Source: Paracoxiella cheracis
GTDB taxonomy: Bacteria; Pseudomonadota; Gammaproteobacteria; Coxiellales; Coxiellaceae
Length of the DNA: 64,000 bases
Assembly (NCBI RefSeq): GCF_049348705.1
Contig: NZ_CP186485.1
Coordinates: 1,612,001 to 1,676,000, forward strand
Reading direction: 5' to 3'
Shown: piece after piece, positions 8,374 to 17,622 of the stretch
How positions within the stretch are numbered: the first letter of the stretch is position 1
Layout: the number at the start of each line of letters is the position of its first letter
The notes under the pieces: generated by a model
Databases searched by the model: none
What the model was told of the DNA's origin: nothing
What the model saw: the letters and a program-made list of their open reading frames with translations, nothing else
Made by a program: the position numbers and the translations under genes

Positions 8374-9123
8374 ATGGAATATTCTAAAAAATTATCGAAG
8401 TACACCAAACTGCCAATAGATTTTAATGTTGTAAATTCTCTCAAACGAAATGAAATCCATATCTGGATAATTGGTATTGAACATAATAAAAAAGATCTAC
8501 AAGGTTTATGGCAGTTGCTGTCATCTGATGAAACAATACGTGCGCAGCGCTTTCATTTTTCTCGTGATCGTAATATGTATGTTATTGCGCATGGGGCATT
8601 ACGGAAAATTTTATCTTGTTACCTATATCAACTGCCAGAAGCGATACAGATTTCTTATACTGAAAAAAATAAACCGTATATTGATGGTAGTAATATAAAA
8701 TTTAATCTTTCCCATTCTCACAAGCTAGCTGTTATCGTTGTAGGGCTGACAACTCCACTTGGTATTGATGTTGAATATTTAGGAAACGAAAACCTTGAGG
8801 AGCTTCCTATTGCCAAGCGTTTTTTTTCAGAAGAAGAATATTATCAATTAATTGCTTTACCTAGTGAACAGCAGCATCATGCTTTTCTTGAGACATGGAC
8901 ACGCAAAGAAGCATTTATAAAAGCAGTGGGAGATGGTTTAAATTTTCCTTTGCAAGAGTTTGTTGTGAATGTGCCACCCATGCCCGCAGCGGTAAAATTC
9001 CTTAAGCCACATCGGCTCGAAAGTGATACTTGGTATTTGCAAGCATTAAATGTTCCAGAAGATTATGTGGGTACTGTTGCCGCAGCAAATTGTAACCCTA
9101 CCATTGTATATTATTGTTACTAG
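8374..9123 (+). CDS. 4'-phosphopantetheinyl transferase, Sfp type
   Basis: Transfers the phosphopantetheine arm of CoA to carrier proteins; the Sfp type usually serves polyketide or non-ribosomal peptide synthases and accepts broad carriers. Signature motifs in order: FNLSHSHKLAVIVV, GIDVEYLG (Mg-binding Asp and Glu), FFSEEEYYQL, and WTRKEAFIKAVGDGL (catalytic Glu and Lys). Length 249 aa is usual for the group. It lies 20 bases after the integrase stop, so it belongs to the island inserted at tRNA-Val. The C-terminal residues (TIVYYCY) run straight into the ATPase remnant, so the natural end may have been altered by the same rearrangement. No synthase for it to activate is visible here. Confidence 0.88.
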   Translation: MEYSKKLSKYTKLPIDFNVVNSLKRNEIHIWIIGIEHNKKDLQGLWQLLSSDETIRAQRFHFSRDRNMYVIAHGALRKILSCYLYQLPEAIQISYTEKNKPYIDGSNIKFNLSHSHKLAVIVVGLTTPLGIDVEYLGNENLEELPIAKRFFSEEEYYQLIALPSEQQHHAFLETWTRKEAFIKAVGDGLNFPLQEFVVNVPPMPAAVKFLKPHRLESDTWYLQALNVPEDYVGTVAAANCNPTIVYYCY

Positions 9124-9592
9124 TACTGAAATTATCCTCTCATTTAAATTCAGTAATTGGTGGCCGTGGAACAGGAAAGTCTACTCTTATTGAATGCTTG
9201 CTTTATGTGCTAAATGTAGAGCCAAAAGGTAAGGAAGCAAAAAATCAACATACACAAATTATTAAAGAAAATCTAGGAAAAGAAAGCGCTCGAATAGAAA
9301 TTACCCTTACATCAGCCCAGCAGAATGGAAAACGTTATAAAGTTGTTCGCCGTTATGGAGAGTTACCACGTGTAATTGATGATCAAGGAGATGAATCAGC
9401 GATGGATCCAAAGGATCTTTTGCCTGGTGTAGAAATTTATGGTCAAAATGAGATTTATGAATTGGCAAAAGATAACACTGCGATCTTGCGCGTACTTGAA
9501 CGTTTCATGCCAAAGGATGAAGTTCGATACGACGAAGAAATTAAAAAAATTCAAAAATTGCTTAGAGAAAATATTACAGAATTGGAGCGAAT
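9117..9592 (+). pseudogene. SMC/AAA-type ATPase fragment (N-terminal nucleotide-binding part), TrlF-like
   Basis: Fragment with a Walker A motif VIGGRGTGKSTLIECLLYVL and a Q-loop-like region VEIYGQNEIYELAKDN, then a beginning coiled coil (IKKIQKLLRENITELERI). The pattern resembles the ATPase half of TrlF-family/PHP-ATPase proteins, which are large and carry an N-terminal phosphoesterase domain; that part is missing here, and the frame opens without a start of its own from the end of the preceding gene. It is cut at 9593 by the IS3-b element. The second piece lies after the IS stack at 12276. Family name is an inference from the Walker A neighbourhood. Confidence 0.55.
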
Positions 9593-9666
9593 TGACCTTT
9601 CCCCCAAACTTAACACCATGACATGGATGAGATTTCCAATTATTCTACGACCGAGGAGATCTCAAC

Positions 9667-9947
9667 CGATGCGAGCCATGGAGAGGCGAAGCCGATGGCG
9701 AGTATTCCGCGGCAGCCGCCGATTTTTGACAGAGCGGAGTGCCGAAGGAACGGAGTTCCGTAGGCAGCGTAGCGAGTGGCAAAAATCTGTAGGCGGCGTC
9801 GAGTCATCTGGAGACAGTGCGCAGTCGGCCGCGAGGTCGCGGAGCGCTGTCGACGGGGACGTCCGCGGCTATTTAGGTTGTCGCGTATTGCGAGTCGATT
9901 ATTGACAGGGATGCCAATAATCTATCACGAGCATCGCGACACACTTC
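9667..9947 (+). repeat. Hairpin-rich mobile element, subfamily A, copy A1 (281 bp)
   Basis: GC-rich element starting CGATGCGAGCC and ending CGCGACACACTTC. Contains stems GCCGCCGATTTTTG / CAAAAATC..GGCGGC, GACAGTGC / GCGCTGTC, and a terminal stem GATTATTG / CAATAATC nested in TGTCGCG / CGCGACA. It is inserted between the ribosome site and ATG of IS3-b orfA. Compared with the clean copy at 4280-4295 (CTCAAC|ATGAAA) nothing is duplicated or lost. All three A copies look identical. Confidence 0.9.
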
Positions 9948-10162
9948 ATGAAAAAACGTTATACAGAAGAACAAATCATTAAAGCGATCAAAGAGCATGA
10001 AAGTGGCGCTAAGGTGGAAGACCTGTGCCGTCGCTTAGGCATATCTGGCGGTACTTTTTACAATTGGCGTAGCAAGTATGCTGGCCTAGAGGTTAACGAA
10101 GCTAAGCGCCTGCGAGACCTGGAGTCCGAGAACAATAAGTTAAAAAAGCTGCTGGCTGAAAA
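9948..10162 (+). pseudogene. IS3-family OrfA (type b, copy 2), cut by IS3-c
   Basis: First ~72 codons of the type b OrfA (same as 4289 onwards apart from RDLES for RELES); the frame then enters IS3-c at 10163. The remaining codons resume at 11368 (AAGATGTTAGAAAATG). An A element separates the gene from its ribosome site, so it is doubly disabled. Confidence 0.85.
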
Positions 10163-10233
10163 GGTAATCCCCCCACAAATTAGAGGTACTTAAAAGTAGA
10201 ATTTTCTCGTAAACTAAACAGAGGAGATTCAAG

Positions 10234-10500
10234 ATGAAAAAATCGAAGTACCCAGACAGCCAAATCATTTCGATACTGAAGCAAGCTGAAGGTGGAACAC
10301 CCGTTCCCGATCTGTGCCGAGAGCATGGTATAAGCAATGCCACGTTCTATAAGTGGCGAGCCAAGTATGGTGGGATGGATGCATCCATGATGACGCGCTT
10401 AAAGGAGCTTGAAGAGGAAAATCGTCGCCTGAAAAAAATGTATGCTGAAGAACGCTTAAAAGCCGAGATCATTCAGGAGGCTATGCAAAAAAAGTGGTAA
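10234..10500 (+). CDS. IS3-family OrfA (type c)
   Basis: 88-aa HTH protein (DLCREHGISNATFYKWRAKY) with a coiled coil (LKELEEENRRLKKMYAEE) ending QKKW at an AAAAAAGTGG slippery stretch leading into orfB. AGAGGAG ribosome site seven bases upstream of the ATG. Confidence 0.92.
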   Translation: MKKSKYPDSQIISILKQAEGGTPVPDLCREHGISNATFYKWRAKYGGMDASMMTRLKELEEENRRLKKMYAEERLKAEIIQEAMQKKW

Positions 10501-11321
10501 AGCCATCTCAGCGCAGAGAGATGGCAAGGAATTGCGTTAAGAATAAGAAAGTAAGCATCCGAGTTGCTTGCAAGGCATTTGCTATTAGTGAAACATGCTA
10601 TCGTTATGAGCCGCTAGTATCGGATGAAAATACAGTGATTGCAGACTGGCTTATTCGGCTAACGAGCACATGGCTTAACTGGGGTTTTGGACTTTGCTTT
10701 TTATACTTACGTAACGTCAAAGGCTTTGCCTGGAACCACAAACGTGTTTACCGCATTTATCGAGAACTAGCGTTAAATCTAAGAATAAAGTCTAAAAAAC
10801 GCTTCATGCGACGTAAACCAGAAGCGCTATGCACTCCAGACTCAGTAAACCAAGTATGGTCTATGGACTTTATGCATGATCAACTGGGCGACCAAAGATC
10901 CTACCGCTTGTTTAATGTTATTGATGACTACAATCGAGAAGGGCTTGGGATTGATGTTGACTTATCGCTTCCAGCTGATCGCGTGATACGAGCCCTTAAT
11001 CAAATCATTGAGTGGCGAGGCAAACCGATTGCGCTGCGCTGCGATAATGGACCTGAATACATTAGCGGTAAGCTAATGGAATGGGCAGAAAAGAAAGGTA
11101 TTGAGCTTTTTTATATTCAGCCTGGAAAACCCCAACAAAATGCGTACATTGAACGTTTTAATAGAACAGTGCGATATGACTGGCTTAACCAAGATATTTT
11201 TACAACGATAGAGGAGGTTCAACAAAAAGCCACCCGTTGGCTCTGGCATTATAATAACGAAAGACCTAATAGGGCGCTTGGTGGAATAACGCCAAGGCAA
11301 AAGCTGCTTCAAGCAGCATAA
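10494..11321 (+). CDS. IS3-family transposase OrfB (type c)
   Basis: 275-aa DDE transposase: VWSMDFMHDQLGDQRSYRLF (first Asp), LRCDNGPEYISGKL (second Asp), NAYIERFNRTVRYDWLN (Glu), NNERPNRALGGITPRQKLL at the C-terminus. Complete and apparently functional; overlaps orfA by seven bases and is probably expressed by frameshift. Confidence 0.92.
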   Translation: MVKPSQRREMARNCVKNKKVSIRVACKAFAISETCYRYEPLVSDENTVIADWLIRLTSTWLNWGFGLCFLYLRNVKGFAWNHKRVYRIYRELALNLRIKSKKRFMRRKPEALCTPDSVNQVWSMDFMHDQLGDQRSYRLFNVIDDYNREGLGIDVDLSLPADRVIRALNQIIEWRGKPIALRCDNGPEYISGKLMEWAEKKGIELFYIQPGKPQQNAYIERFNRTVRYDWLNQDIFTTIEEVQQKATRWLWHYNNERPNRALGGITPRQKLLQAA

Positions 11322-11409
11322 CAAATTCTACTATTTTACACCCCTAAAAATGGGGGGATTACCAAAAGATGTTAGAAAATGAAGCGCTCAAGGATGTTGT
11401 TTCAAAAAA

Positions 11410-12228
11410 GTGGTAACGCCTGCTAGCAAGAAGCAGGTTGTTTGTCACTTAATGAGCGCCTTTAAGCTGAGTGAACGAATGGCCTGCAAGCTAGTCGGGC
11501 TAAGTCGAACGGCTTACCGTTACGGACCCAAAAAGCGACGAGACGAGTTGATTAGAGCTCGATTAAAAGAATTGGCAGCTCAGTATTCTCGGTATGGTTA
11601 TTTAATGCTTCACAGCCTCTTAAAAGCAGAGGGGCTTGTCATGAATAAGAAAAAAACCTACCGGATTTACAAAGAAGAAAAGCTCCAGGTGCGTACAAAA
11701 AAGCGTAAAAAAATACAGCGACTACGATTAGTGATGTCATCACCGACTCAGAGAAATGAGCGTTGGTCGATGGATTTTGTTTACGATCAGCTGGCCAATG
11801 GAAGGCGTTTTCGTGTGCTAAACATTATCGATGATTTTAATCGTGAACTTATTGGCCAGCTAACAGCATTTTCTATATCAGGACGTCAGGTGGCACGCTT
11901 CCTAGCAGAGCTTAGTGAGCAACGCAGGCTGCCAAAACAAATTGTTTGTGATAATGGTACAGAGTTTACAAGCAAAGCAATGTTCTTTTGGTCCAGGGAA
12001 AACAAAACCAAGCTTGCTTTCATTCAACCTGGAAAGCCAACTCAGAATGCGTTTGTTGAAAGCTTAAATGGCAAGTTCCGCAACGAATGTTTAAATCAAC
12101 ACTGGTTTCGTTCAATTGAAGAAGCCCGACATGAAATCAACCAATGGAGAAAGCACTACAATACTAAAAGACCACACAGTTCATTAAATTATATGCCGCC
12201 TATTGAATTTGCGAAACAGGCTGCTTAA
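11410..12228 (+). CDS. IS3-family transposase OrfB (type b, copy 2)
   Basis: Same 272-aa DDE transposase as at 4546-5364, all catalytic residues kept. Its orfA partner is interrupted by IS3-c, so the frameshifted fusion needed for transposition cannot be made from this copy. Confidence 0.88.
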   Translation: MVTPASKKQVVCHLMSAFKLSERMACKLVGLSRTAYRYGPKKRRDELIRARLKELAAQYSRYGYLMLHSLLKAEGLVMNKKKTYRIYKEEKLQVRTKKRKKIQRLRLVMSSPTQRNERWSMDFVYDQLANGRRFRVLNIIDDFNRELIGQLTAFSISGRQVARFLAELSEQRRLPKQIVCDNGTEFTSKAMFFWSRENKTKLAFIQPGKPTQNAFVESLNGKFRNECLNQHWFRSIEEARHEINQWRKHYNTKRPHSSLNYMPPIEFAKQAA

Positions 12229-12275
12229 CATGAATATCTCATCGGTGTCCTGGTACTAGTTTAGGGGGAAGGTCA

Positions 12276-12769
12276 GTGCATTGGAAAGGAAAATAGGAGA
12301 AGAATTAGAAAAATCAAATCAATCATTGACAAGACTTACTAATGATATTGCTTCTATCGATTTTCTTAAAGATAAAGAGTTAGAAAATCTACCACATAAA
12401 ATTTTATTTGAACAAATACATGCTAATTTGATTAACTGGAAAAGAAAGGTCGAAGATATGCTAAAATCACTTAATAGTGAACTTTCAGTTATTAATAAGG
12501 CTATAGATGAGCATCGTGGGAGCATTGTTAAAGGGATAGAAGACGAAGAATTAAAGGTAGAATCACAATTTAATAGCATCCCCGGAGTATCTGGGAAAAC
12601 GGGAAAACAAATTGGCGTAGAGTATCGTGAGATATTGCAGAAGATTGAGCGTATAAAACCACTTGGTGATGAAGTAAAGAATTTATCTGAAAATGAAAAT
12701 AAATACATTCAAGAAAGGAGAAATTTGTTAGGAAGACTTTCGGATCTTCGTTTTAATTGTAGAACTCTC
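12276..12769 (+). pseudogene. ATPase fragment, coiled-coil arm (second piece of the gene at 9117)
   Basis: Open frame of ~165 residues made of charged heptads (LEKSNQSLTRLTNDIASIDF, IERIKPLGDEVKNLSENENK) with a short break around GIEDEELKVESQFNSIPGVSG, as in the long coiled-coil arm of SMC/RecN/TrlF-type ATPases. Taken with the Walker A piece before the IS3-b element it probably is the same gene, but the joint shows no target duplication, so sequence between may be lost. The 3' part with Walker B and signature motifs is cut at 12770 by an IS481 element. Confidence 0.5.
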
Positions 12770-12830
12770 GACTTGATCTGACAGTTGAGATTTATCGGAC
12801 ATATTTTCTGTCCGATAGATCGGATTCTAA

Positions 12831-14231
12831 TTACTCCTCTACCAGTTGCGTGTCGTGATTACTGTGCGCCTTATTCAATTCATCTGCCGACACGCTTGGA
12901 ATAGTTTTACATAGTTTATCTAATTCTTTTTCTTGTGCCAAATGCTTTGCATCAAGAAAAGTTTGCATGGGTGTTTTTCCATAACAACGCTCGCCGGAAT
13001 GGGGCCTGACCTCATTATATGTTTTGATCCACGCATCAACGTCTTGTTGTAATTCTTCTAGGGAACGATATATTTTTTTTCGAAAAGCAACATCATAAAA
13101 TTCTTGTTTAATCGTTTTATGAAAACGTTCACAAATACCATTGGTCTGCGGAGAACGTGCGCGTGTTTTCGAATGGTCAATGTCTTCAACTGCTAAATAA
13201 AGTTGATAGGCGTGGTTCTCAATTTTTCCACAATATTCCGTCCCGCGATCCGTGAGCATACGCAGCAATCGGATACCTTGCTCATTAAACCATGGCAATA
13301 CACGTTCATTTAATAAATGAGCTGCCGTCATCGCTGTTTTCTCCGTGTATAACTTCGCAAAAGCGATTCTGCTATAGGTATCGACAAAAGTCTGCTCATA
13401 AATACGGCCAACGCCCTTCATCGTGCCAACATAATACGTATCCTGAGAACCTAAATAACCTGGGTGTTCTGTTTCAATCTCGCCGTGCGCTTCTTTTTCT
13501 CGTTTTGATTTTTCTAATGCTTGTCATTGTTCTTCCGTTAATAACATACCGTCTTGCGCCGATTTCGCTTCAAGCGCTTTTAGTCGCTTCTTAAAAGTCT
13601 CTAGATCATTACGTAGCCACACCGAACGAACTCCGCTGCTCGATACGATAATGCCTCGCGCCAGTAATTCATTGGCCGCACGTGCCTGACCTAACGCTGG
13701 GTTTTCAATAGCCAAAGCAATTACCGCTTCTTCTACATGTAACGGCACTCTATTTTTTTCATTCGGTTTCTTCTTACTCATATCATGGAGTGCTTCTTCG
13801 CCACCATTTTCATAAAGTGTTTTGAAACGGTAAAAACTGTCGCGTGAATAACCCATAACCTTGCAGGCTTGTGAAACATTTCCCAATTGTTTAGACAGCT
13901 CTAGTAAACCTAATTTGGGGAAGTGTGTCGCGATGCTCGTGATAGATTATTGGCATCCCTGTCAATAATCGACTCGCAATACGCGACAACCTAAATAGCC
14001 GCGGACGTCCCCGTCGACAGCGCTCCGCGACCTCGCGGCCGACTGCGCACTGTCTCCAGATGACTCGACGCCGCCTACAGATTTTTGCCACTCGCTACGC
14101 TGCCTACGGAACTCCGTTCCTTCGGCACTCCGCTCTGTCAAAAATCGGCGGCTGCCGCGGAATACTCGCCATCGGCTTCGCCTCTCCATGGCTCGCATCG
14201 GTTTGATAATCTTTTCGGATACACTGGTCAT
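12831..14231 (-). pseudogene. IS481-family transposase, broken twice
   Basis: Starts MTSVSEKIIK at 14231, is interrupted by the A element (13920-14200), resumes KLGLLELSKQLGNVSQACKV, and has an in-frame TGA after LLTEEQ (13524) before continuing in the same frame to the DDE core: YEQTFVDTYSRIAFAKLY, MLTDRGTEYCGK, RSPQTNGICERFHKTIKQEF. The order of HTH, linker and rve domain is that of IS481 transposases. Without the hairpin element and the single stop the protein would be about 460 aa. Confidence 0.88.
13920..14200 (-). repeat. Hairpin-rich mobile element, subfamily A, copy A2 (281 bp)
   Basis: Reverse-oriented copy, identical by eye to A1. Inserted in the tenth codon region of the IS481 transposase. 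Left and right flanks in the element's own direction are ATCAAAC and CCCAAATTAGG; the expected coding sequence (Ile-Lys-Pro-Lys-Leu) would leave at most one extra C. Confidence 0.9.
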
Positions 14232-14310
14232 AATGACACTCCTCGTGTTGGTTGTTTAAGGTTGGTCAATTAAATTTTACTCTAACTGACCAGGAGTGTC
14301 AGATCAAGTC

Positions 14311-14380
14311 TGAAGGTTTACAAATAAACCTCCTCACGCACATCCAATGGTGCGTATTGATTCTGTCACCCATCAAAAAG
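14311..14380. other. 70-bp spacer between IS481 and IS3-a, no gene seen
   Basis: Short AT-rich stretch with a small hairpin around AGGTTTACAAATAAACCTCC (AGGTTTA / TAAACCT). It does not show CRISPR repeat sequence although the right flank of the same IS3-a is a CRISPR array, so the two flanks of that IS were not originally adjacent. Confidence 0.5.
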
Positions 14381-14514
14381 TGATCTTCCCTCACTTTACC
14401 TTGGACTTTGGATAAATTTATAAAAATAATTAAAAATTGCTTGACATAGAAACCGAAAAAAAATTTTACGTTGTAAACAACGTTTGTTCGAAAAAATAAA
14501 ATAAGGAACAAACG

Positions 14515-16335
14515 ATGTTAGCGACAGAAAAACTAAAACAATTCCGTACATTCCTCTACAACATCTTCCCCGCGCGACGCGATGCCAATATGAATTTACT
14601 CGATGCCCTTTCAAGCCATGGCCATCGCTGCCCGATGCGAGCCATGGAGAGGCGAAGCCGATGGCGAGTATTCCGCGGCAGCCGCCGATTTTTGACAGAG
14701 CGGAGTGCCGAAGGAACGGAGTTCCGTAGGCAGCGTAGCGAGTGGCAAAAATCTGTAGGCGGCGTCGAGTCATCTGGAGACAGTGCGCAGTCGGCCGCGA
14801 GGTCGCGGAGCGCTGTCGACGGGGACGTCCGCGGCTATTTAGGTTGTCGCGTATTGCGAGTCGATTATTGACAGGGATGCCAATAATCTATCACGAGCAT
14901 CGCGACACACTTCAAAACACCCATAGAATTATGTGAATCGCCATACTTTGAACGTGAATACAGTAGTATTACCGATGCGATTAGCGATGGTTTGTCGGTA
15001 GCAAATTGTTGGGATAGCATGATGAAAATACAATATGAACATGTGAGTCATAGCGATGACCGTGTGATCATTATTGCGGATACGACACCACAGTCGCGTC
15101 AAAGTGCACACTGTGTTGAAGATCGCCATGTGGTTTACAGCCCTAATCCAGCACCGGGTAACAAACCGATTACCATTGGACATGAATATTCAACGGTATC
15201 ACTATTGCCCAATGATGGTGCAGCTCAAGAAAAGCATTGGTTAGTTCCACTGGATACGAGGCGCGTTAAAAGCGATGAAAAAGGCAATGTAGTTGGGATG
15301 CAGCAAATTAACCGTTGTATTGCAGACTTAGCGCTTACTCATAAATTGGTGGTTAGCGTGGCTGATTCAAAATATGGTACAGAAGCTTGCCGTAAACTGG
15401 TTAGCGAAAATCCCAATTGGGTACATCTTTTCCGTTTTAACAGTACCCGTAATGTTTTCGCGCCCGCATCAATAGAAGATAATACCTCAGGAAGTATAAA
15501 ACGCTATGGTGATGCGATGAAACTAAACGACAGCACGACTCACCGTGAATCCGATGAGATTGTGCAGCAACCCATTACAACCCGCAGTGGCAAAACTTAC
15601 CAATTGGAGATTAAAATATGGCGTGACCAATTACTGCGTGGTTCAAAGCAATTTAAAGGATATGAGCATCCTGTTACTGTTGTGCAATTGGTTGCGGTTG
15701 ATGCTAACGGTAAATCTTTATATAAAAATCCACTCTGGTTAGGACTCGCTGGTGAACGACGTAATGAAATCACAGCATTAGAAGCCTATCACTATTACGA
15801 TAGACGCTATGACATTGAACACTACTTTCGTTTTGGTAAAGACAAACTGTTATTTGACCGATACCAAACACCGGATGTTAAGCACGAAGAAGATTGGTGG
15901 CGGATGACAGCATTAGCGTATACGCAACTTTATCTAGCGAGGAATCTTGCCCCGATTTTACCGAAAAAATGGGAGCGGTATTTGCCGAGCTTCCAAGTGG
16001 ATAACGAAAAACCATCAATAACTGCGACCCCTTCACAAACGCAACGGGGTTTTTCTACGGTGCTTGATACCGTTGGCACGCCTGCTAATCTCTGCAAACC
16101 ACGCGGTAATCCGCAAGGCAGAACCAAAGGTGATACGCAGGGGAAACGCACGCGACATCCTGCTATTTTCAAAAATAGCAACTCAAAAATTAAAACGATT
16201 CAGAGGACTGAAGAAAAGACGCAAAACTCAGACCCTGAAAAAATAGAGGATTTGATTGGGATAGTAAAATCATGGTTGGATAAAATAAATTTTACACCTG
16301 AGAAATTCTACGAATTGCTGCAAAAAACAGCTTAA
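14515..16335 (+). pseudogene. IS4/IS701-like transposase, interrupted by A3
   Basis: First 39 codons up to HGHRC, then the A element, then the rest from KTPIELCESPYFERE onward. The sequence equals the intact 512-aa transposase at 19335-20873 except for scattered changes (FGKDK for FDKDK, EKFYE for EQFYE). Asp in VIIIADTTPQSR and the YDRRYDIEHYFRF (Tyr-Arg-Glu) signature are kept in the broken copy. Confidence 0.9.
14633..14913 (+). repeat. Hairpin-rich mobile element, subfamily A, copy A3 (281 bp)
   Basis: Identical by eye to A1. Empty site available at 19452: CATCGCTGC|AAAACACCC. Here the flanks are CATCGCTGCC and AAAACACCC, i.e. one extra C at the left junction and no longer duplication. 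Confidence 0.92.
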
Positions 16336-16429
16336 GATTTAGAAACTCACATTTTTTGATTATTGTCCTAACTGGCAAGGGATTTTATTTATCCAAAGTC
16401 CAATTTACCGGACACATTTTTTTTCGATT

Positions 16430-17533
16430 TTACGCAGCACATTCAAGCGCAACAGGGGTCTTGTAGTCAATAGCTGAATGCATTCTTCTGTGATTGTAAT
16501 AGCCTTCAATATACTGAAAAAGACTTTGCCTTGCTTCAGCGCGTCTTGTGTAATCATTCACATGCACAAGTTCCGTTTTTAGGGTATGGAAAAAACTTTC
16601 TGCAATGGCATTATCCCAACAATTAGCCTTTCTGCTCATTGAACCAATCAGCTTGTTTTGCTTGATGATTTCCCTATATTTTTTCGAACAATATTGACTG
16701 CCCCGATCAGAGTGTATAATCACTTGCTTTGGATATTTTCGTTTGAATAACGCCATCAATAACGCATCACACACTAAATCTTGTTTCATGCTTTTATTCA
16801 TTGACGAGCCAATAACCGAACGTGAATGCACATCGATAACCACCGCTAAATACAACCAACCTTCACGGGTTGGAATGTACGTCAGATCACTCACCCATTT
16901 TTGATTGATCGCCGTTCTCGTGAAATCTCTCTTTAAAATATTCTCAAAAATAGCCTTGTTGTGACCCGAGTCTGTGGTTATTTTAAATCTACGCTTGGCA
17001 AGTGCTTTTAAGCCCATGGAGCGCATACGCCGCTCAATACGCGTGTGACTGCAGGAAATCGATTCCGCTTGCAATGCACGAGCGATGCGCGCCATGGAGA
17101 GCGAAGCGAAGGCGCGTATTCCGCGGTAGGCTCGGATTTTTTGCCGAGCGTAAGCGACTGCAAAAAATCTTTACGAGCCGTCAAGTCATTTGAGAGCCCG
17201 TGCGTAGTCGAGCCGTGAGGTCGCGGAGCGCGGGCGACGAGGACGTCCGCGGCTATTTAAGTTGTCGCGTATTGCGAGTCGATTATTGACAGGGATGGCA
17301 ATAATCTATCACGAGCATCGCGACACGCTTGTTATACGTGGTGAACCGTAACGTTGTTTGTTTCTCATATAAATTACCTTAATTTTTTCATCTAATTGTT
17401 GGTTTGCTTGCTCACGTGGGCTCATAGGTCGGGATAGCCAGTCATAATAACCACTACGACTGACACCCAGTACATCACATAGCAAGTTAATTCCAAATAG
17501 TTGGGCGTGCTTTTGAATAAAGCTGTACTTCAC
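16430..17533 (-). pseudogene. IS3-family transposase OrfB (type a, copy 2), split by a B element
   Basis: N-terminal part from GTG 17533 (MKYSFIQKHAQLFGINLLCD to YGSPRIT), then the B element, then ARALQAESISC to the C-terminal YKTPVALECAA. The DDE core (VSDLTYIPT, HSDRGSQYCS, NAIAESFFHTL) is kept. The GTG start overlaps the orfA-side TGA, as in typical IS3 elements, and is intact here but lost in copy 1. Confidence 0.88.
17083..17331 (+). repeat. Hairpin-rich mobile element, subfamily B, copy B1 (249 bp)
   Basis: Starts CGATGCGCGCC, ends CGCGACACGCTTG. Stems: ATGCGCGCC / GGCGCGTAT, GGCTCG-GATTTTTTGC / GCAAAAAATC-CGAGCC, GCCCG / CGGGC, and GATTATTG / CAATAATC nested in TGTCGCG / CGCGACA. The clean site in IS3-a copy 1 near 3762 reads GCACGAG|TTATACG; the junctions here match it exactly, with no duplication. 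Confidence 0.92.
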
Positions 17534-17622
17534 TCGAGTTCTTTCGCGAAGTACGTGGCCGCCTTTTTTAGAATGGCTTTCTCCTGTTCCAGTCGTGCCA
17601 GTCGCTTCTTAAGCTGTTGATT

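Larger units (their letters stand above)
10163..11363 (+). mobile_element. IS3-family element type c (intact, ~1201 bp), nested in IS3-b
   Basis: Inverted ends GGTAATCCCCCCA / GGTAATCCCCCCATTTTTAGG; flanked by the 4-bp direct repeat AAAA (compare the clean site GCTGAAAAGATG in copy 1). It carries overlapping orfA and orfB. The only copy in the window. Confidence 0.93.
9593..12275 (+). mobile_element. IS3-family element type b, copy 2, carrying an A repeat and a second IS
   Basis: Same ends as copy 1 (TGACCTTTCC... and ...GGAAGGTCA), expanded from ~1.2 to ~2.7 kb by two later insertions: a type A hairpin element exactly before the orfA start codon (9667-9947), and an IS3-c element inside orfA (10163-11363). 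No target duplication is visible around the outer ends (CGAAT versus GTGCA). Confidence 0.92.
12770..14310 (-). mobile_element. IS481-family element, inactivated
   Basis: Ends GACTTGATCTGACA on both sides in inverted orientation (12770 onwards and 14297-14310). One transposase gene on the minus strand, broken by an internal TGA and by a type A hairpin element near its start. No target duplication recognised. Confidence 0.85.
14401..16403 (+). mobile_element. IS4/IS701-like element, copy 1 (inactivated by an A element)
   Basis: Perfect 17-bp inverted ends TTGGACTTTGGATAAAT; 6-bp target duplication TTTACC (14395-14400 and 16404-16409) made inside the end of IS3-a. It carries a long transposase gene interrupted at 14633 by the A element. 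A sigma70-like TTGACA stands at 14441 upstream of the gene. Confidence 0.93.

Noticed and set aside
12319..12708. Minus-strand frame opposite the ATPase fragment
   Set aside because: Ser-rich shadow of a coiled-coil gene; no motif.
14311..14380. Leader side of the CRISPR array on the left of IS3-a copy 2
   Set aside because: No repeat-like sequence is present; the flanks of this IS do not belong together.
9667..14913. Open frame beginning MRAMERRSRWRVFRGS inside each A element
   Set aside because: It is GC-rich, repetitive and arginine-heavy, and has no ribosome site. Subfamily B does not keep the frame, while the stems are kept, so it is a chance frame.
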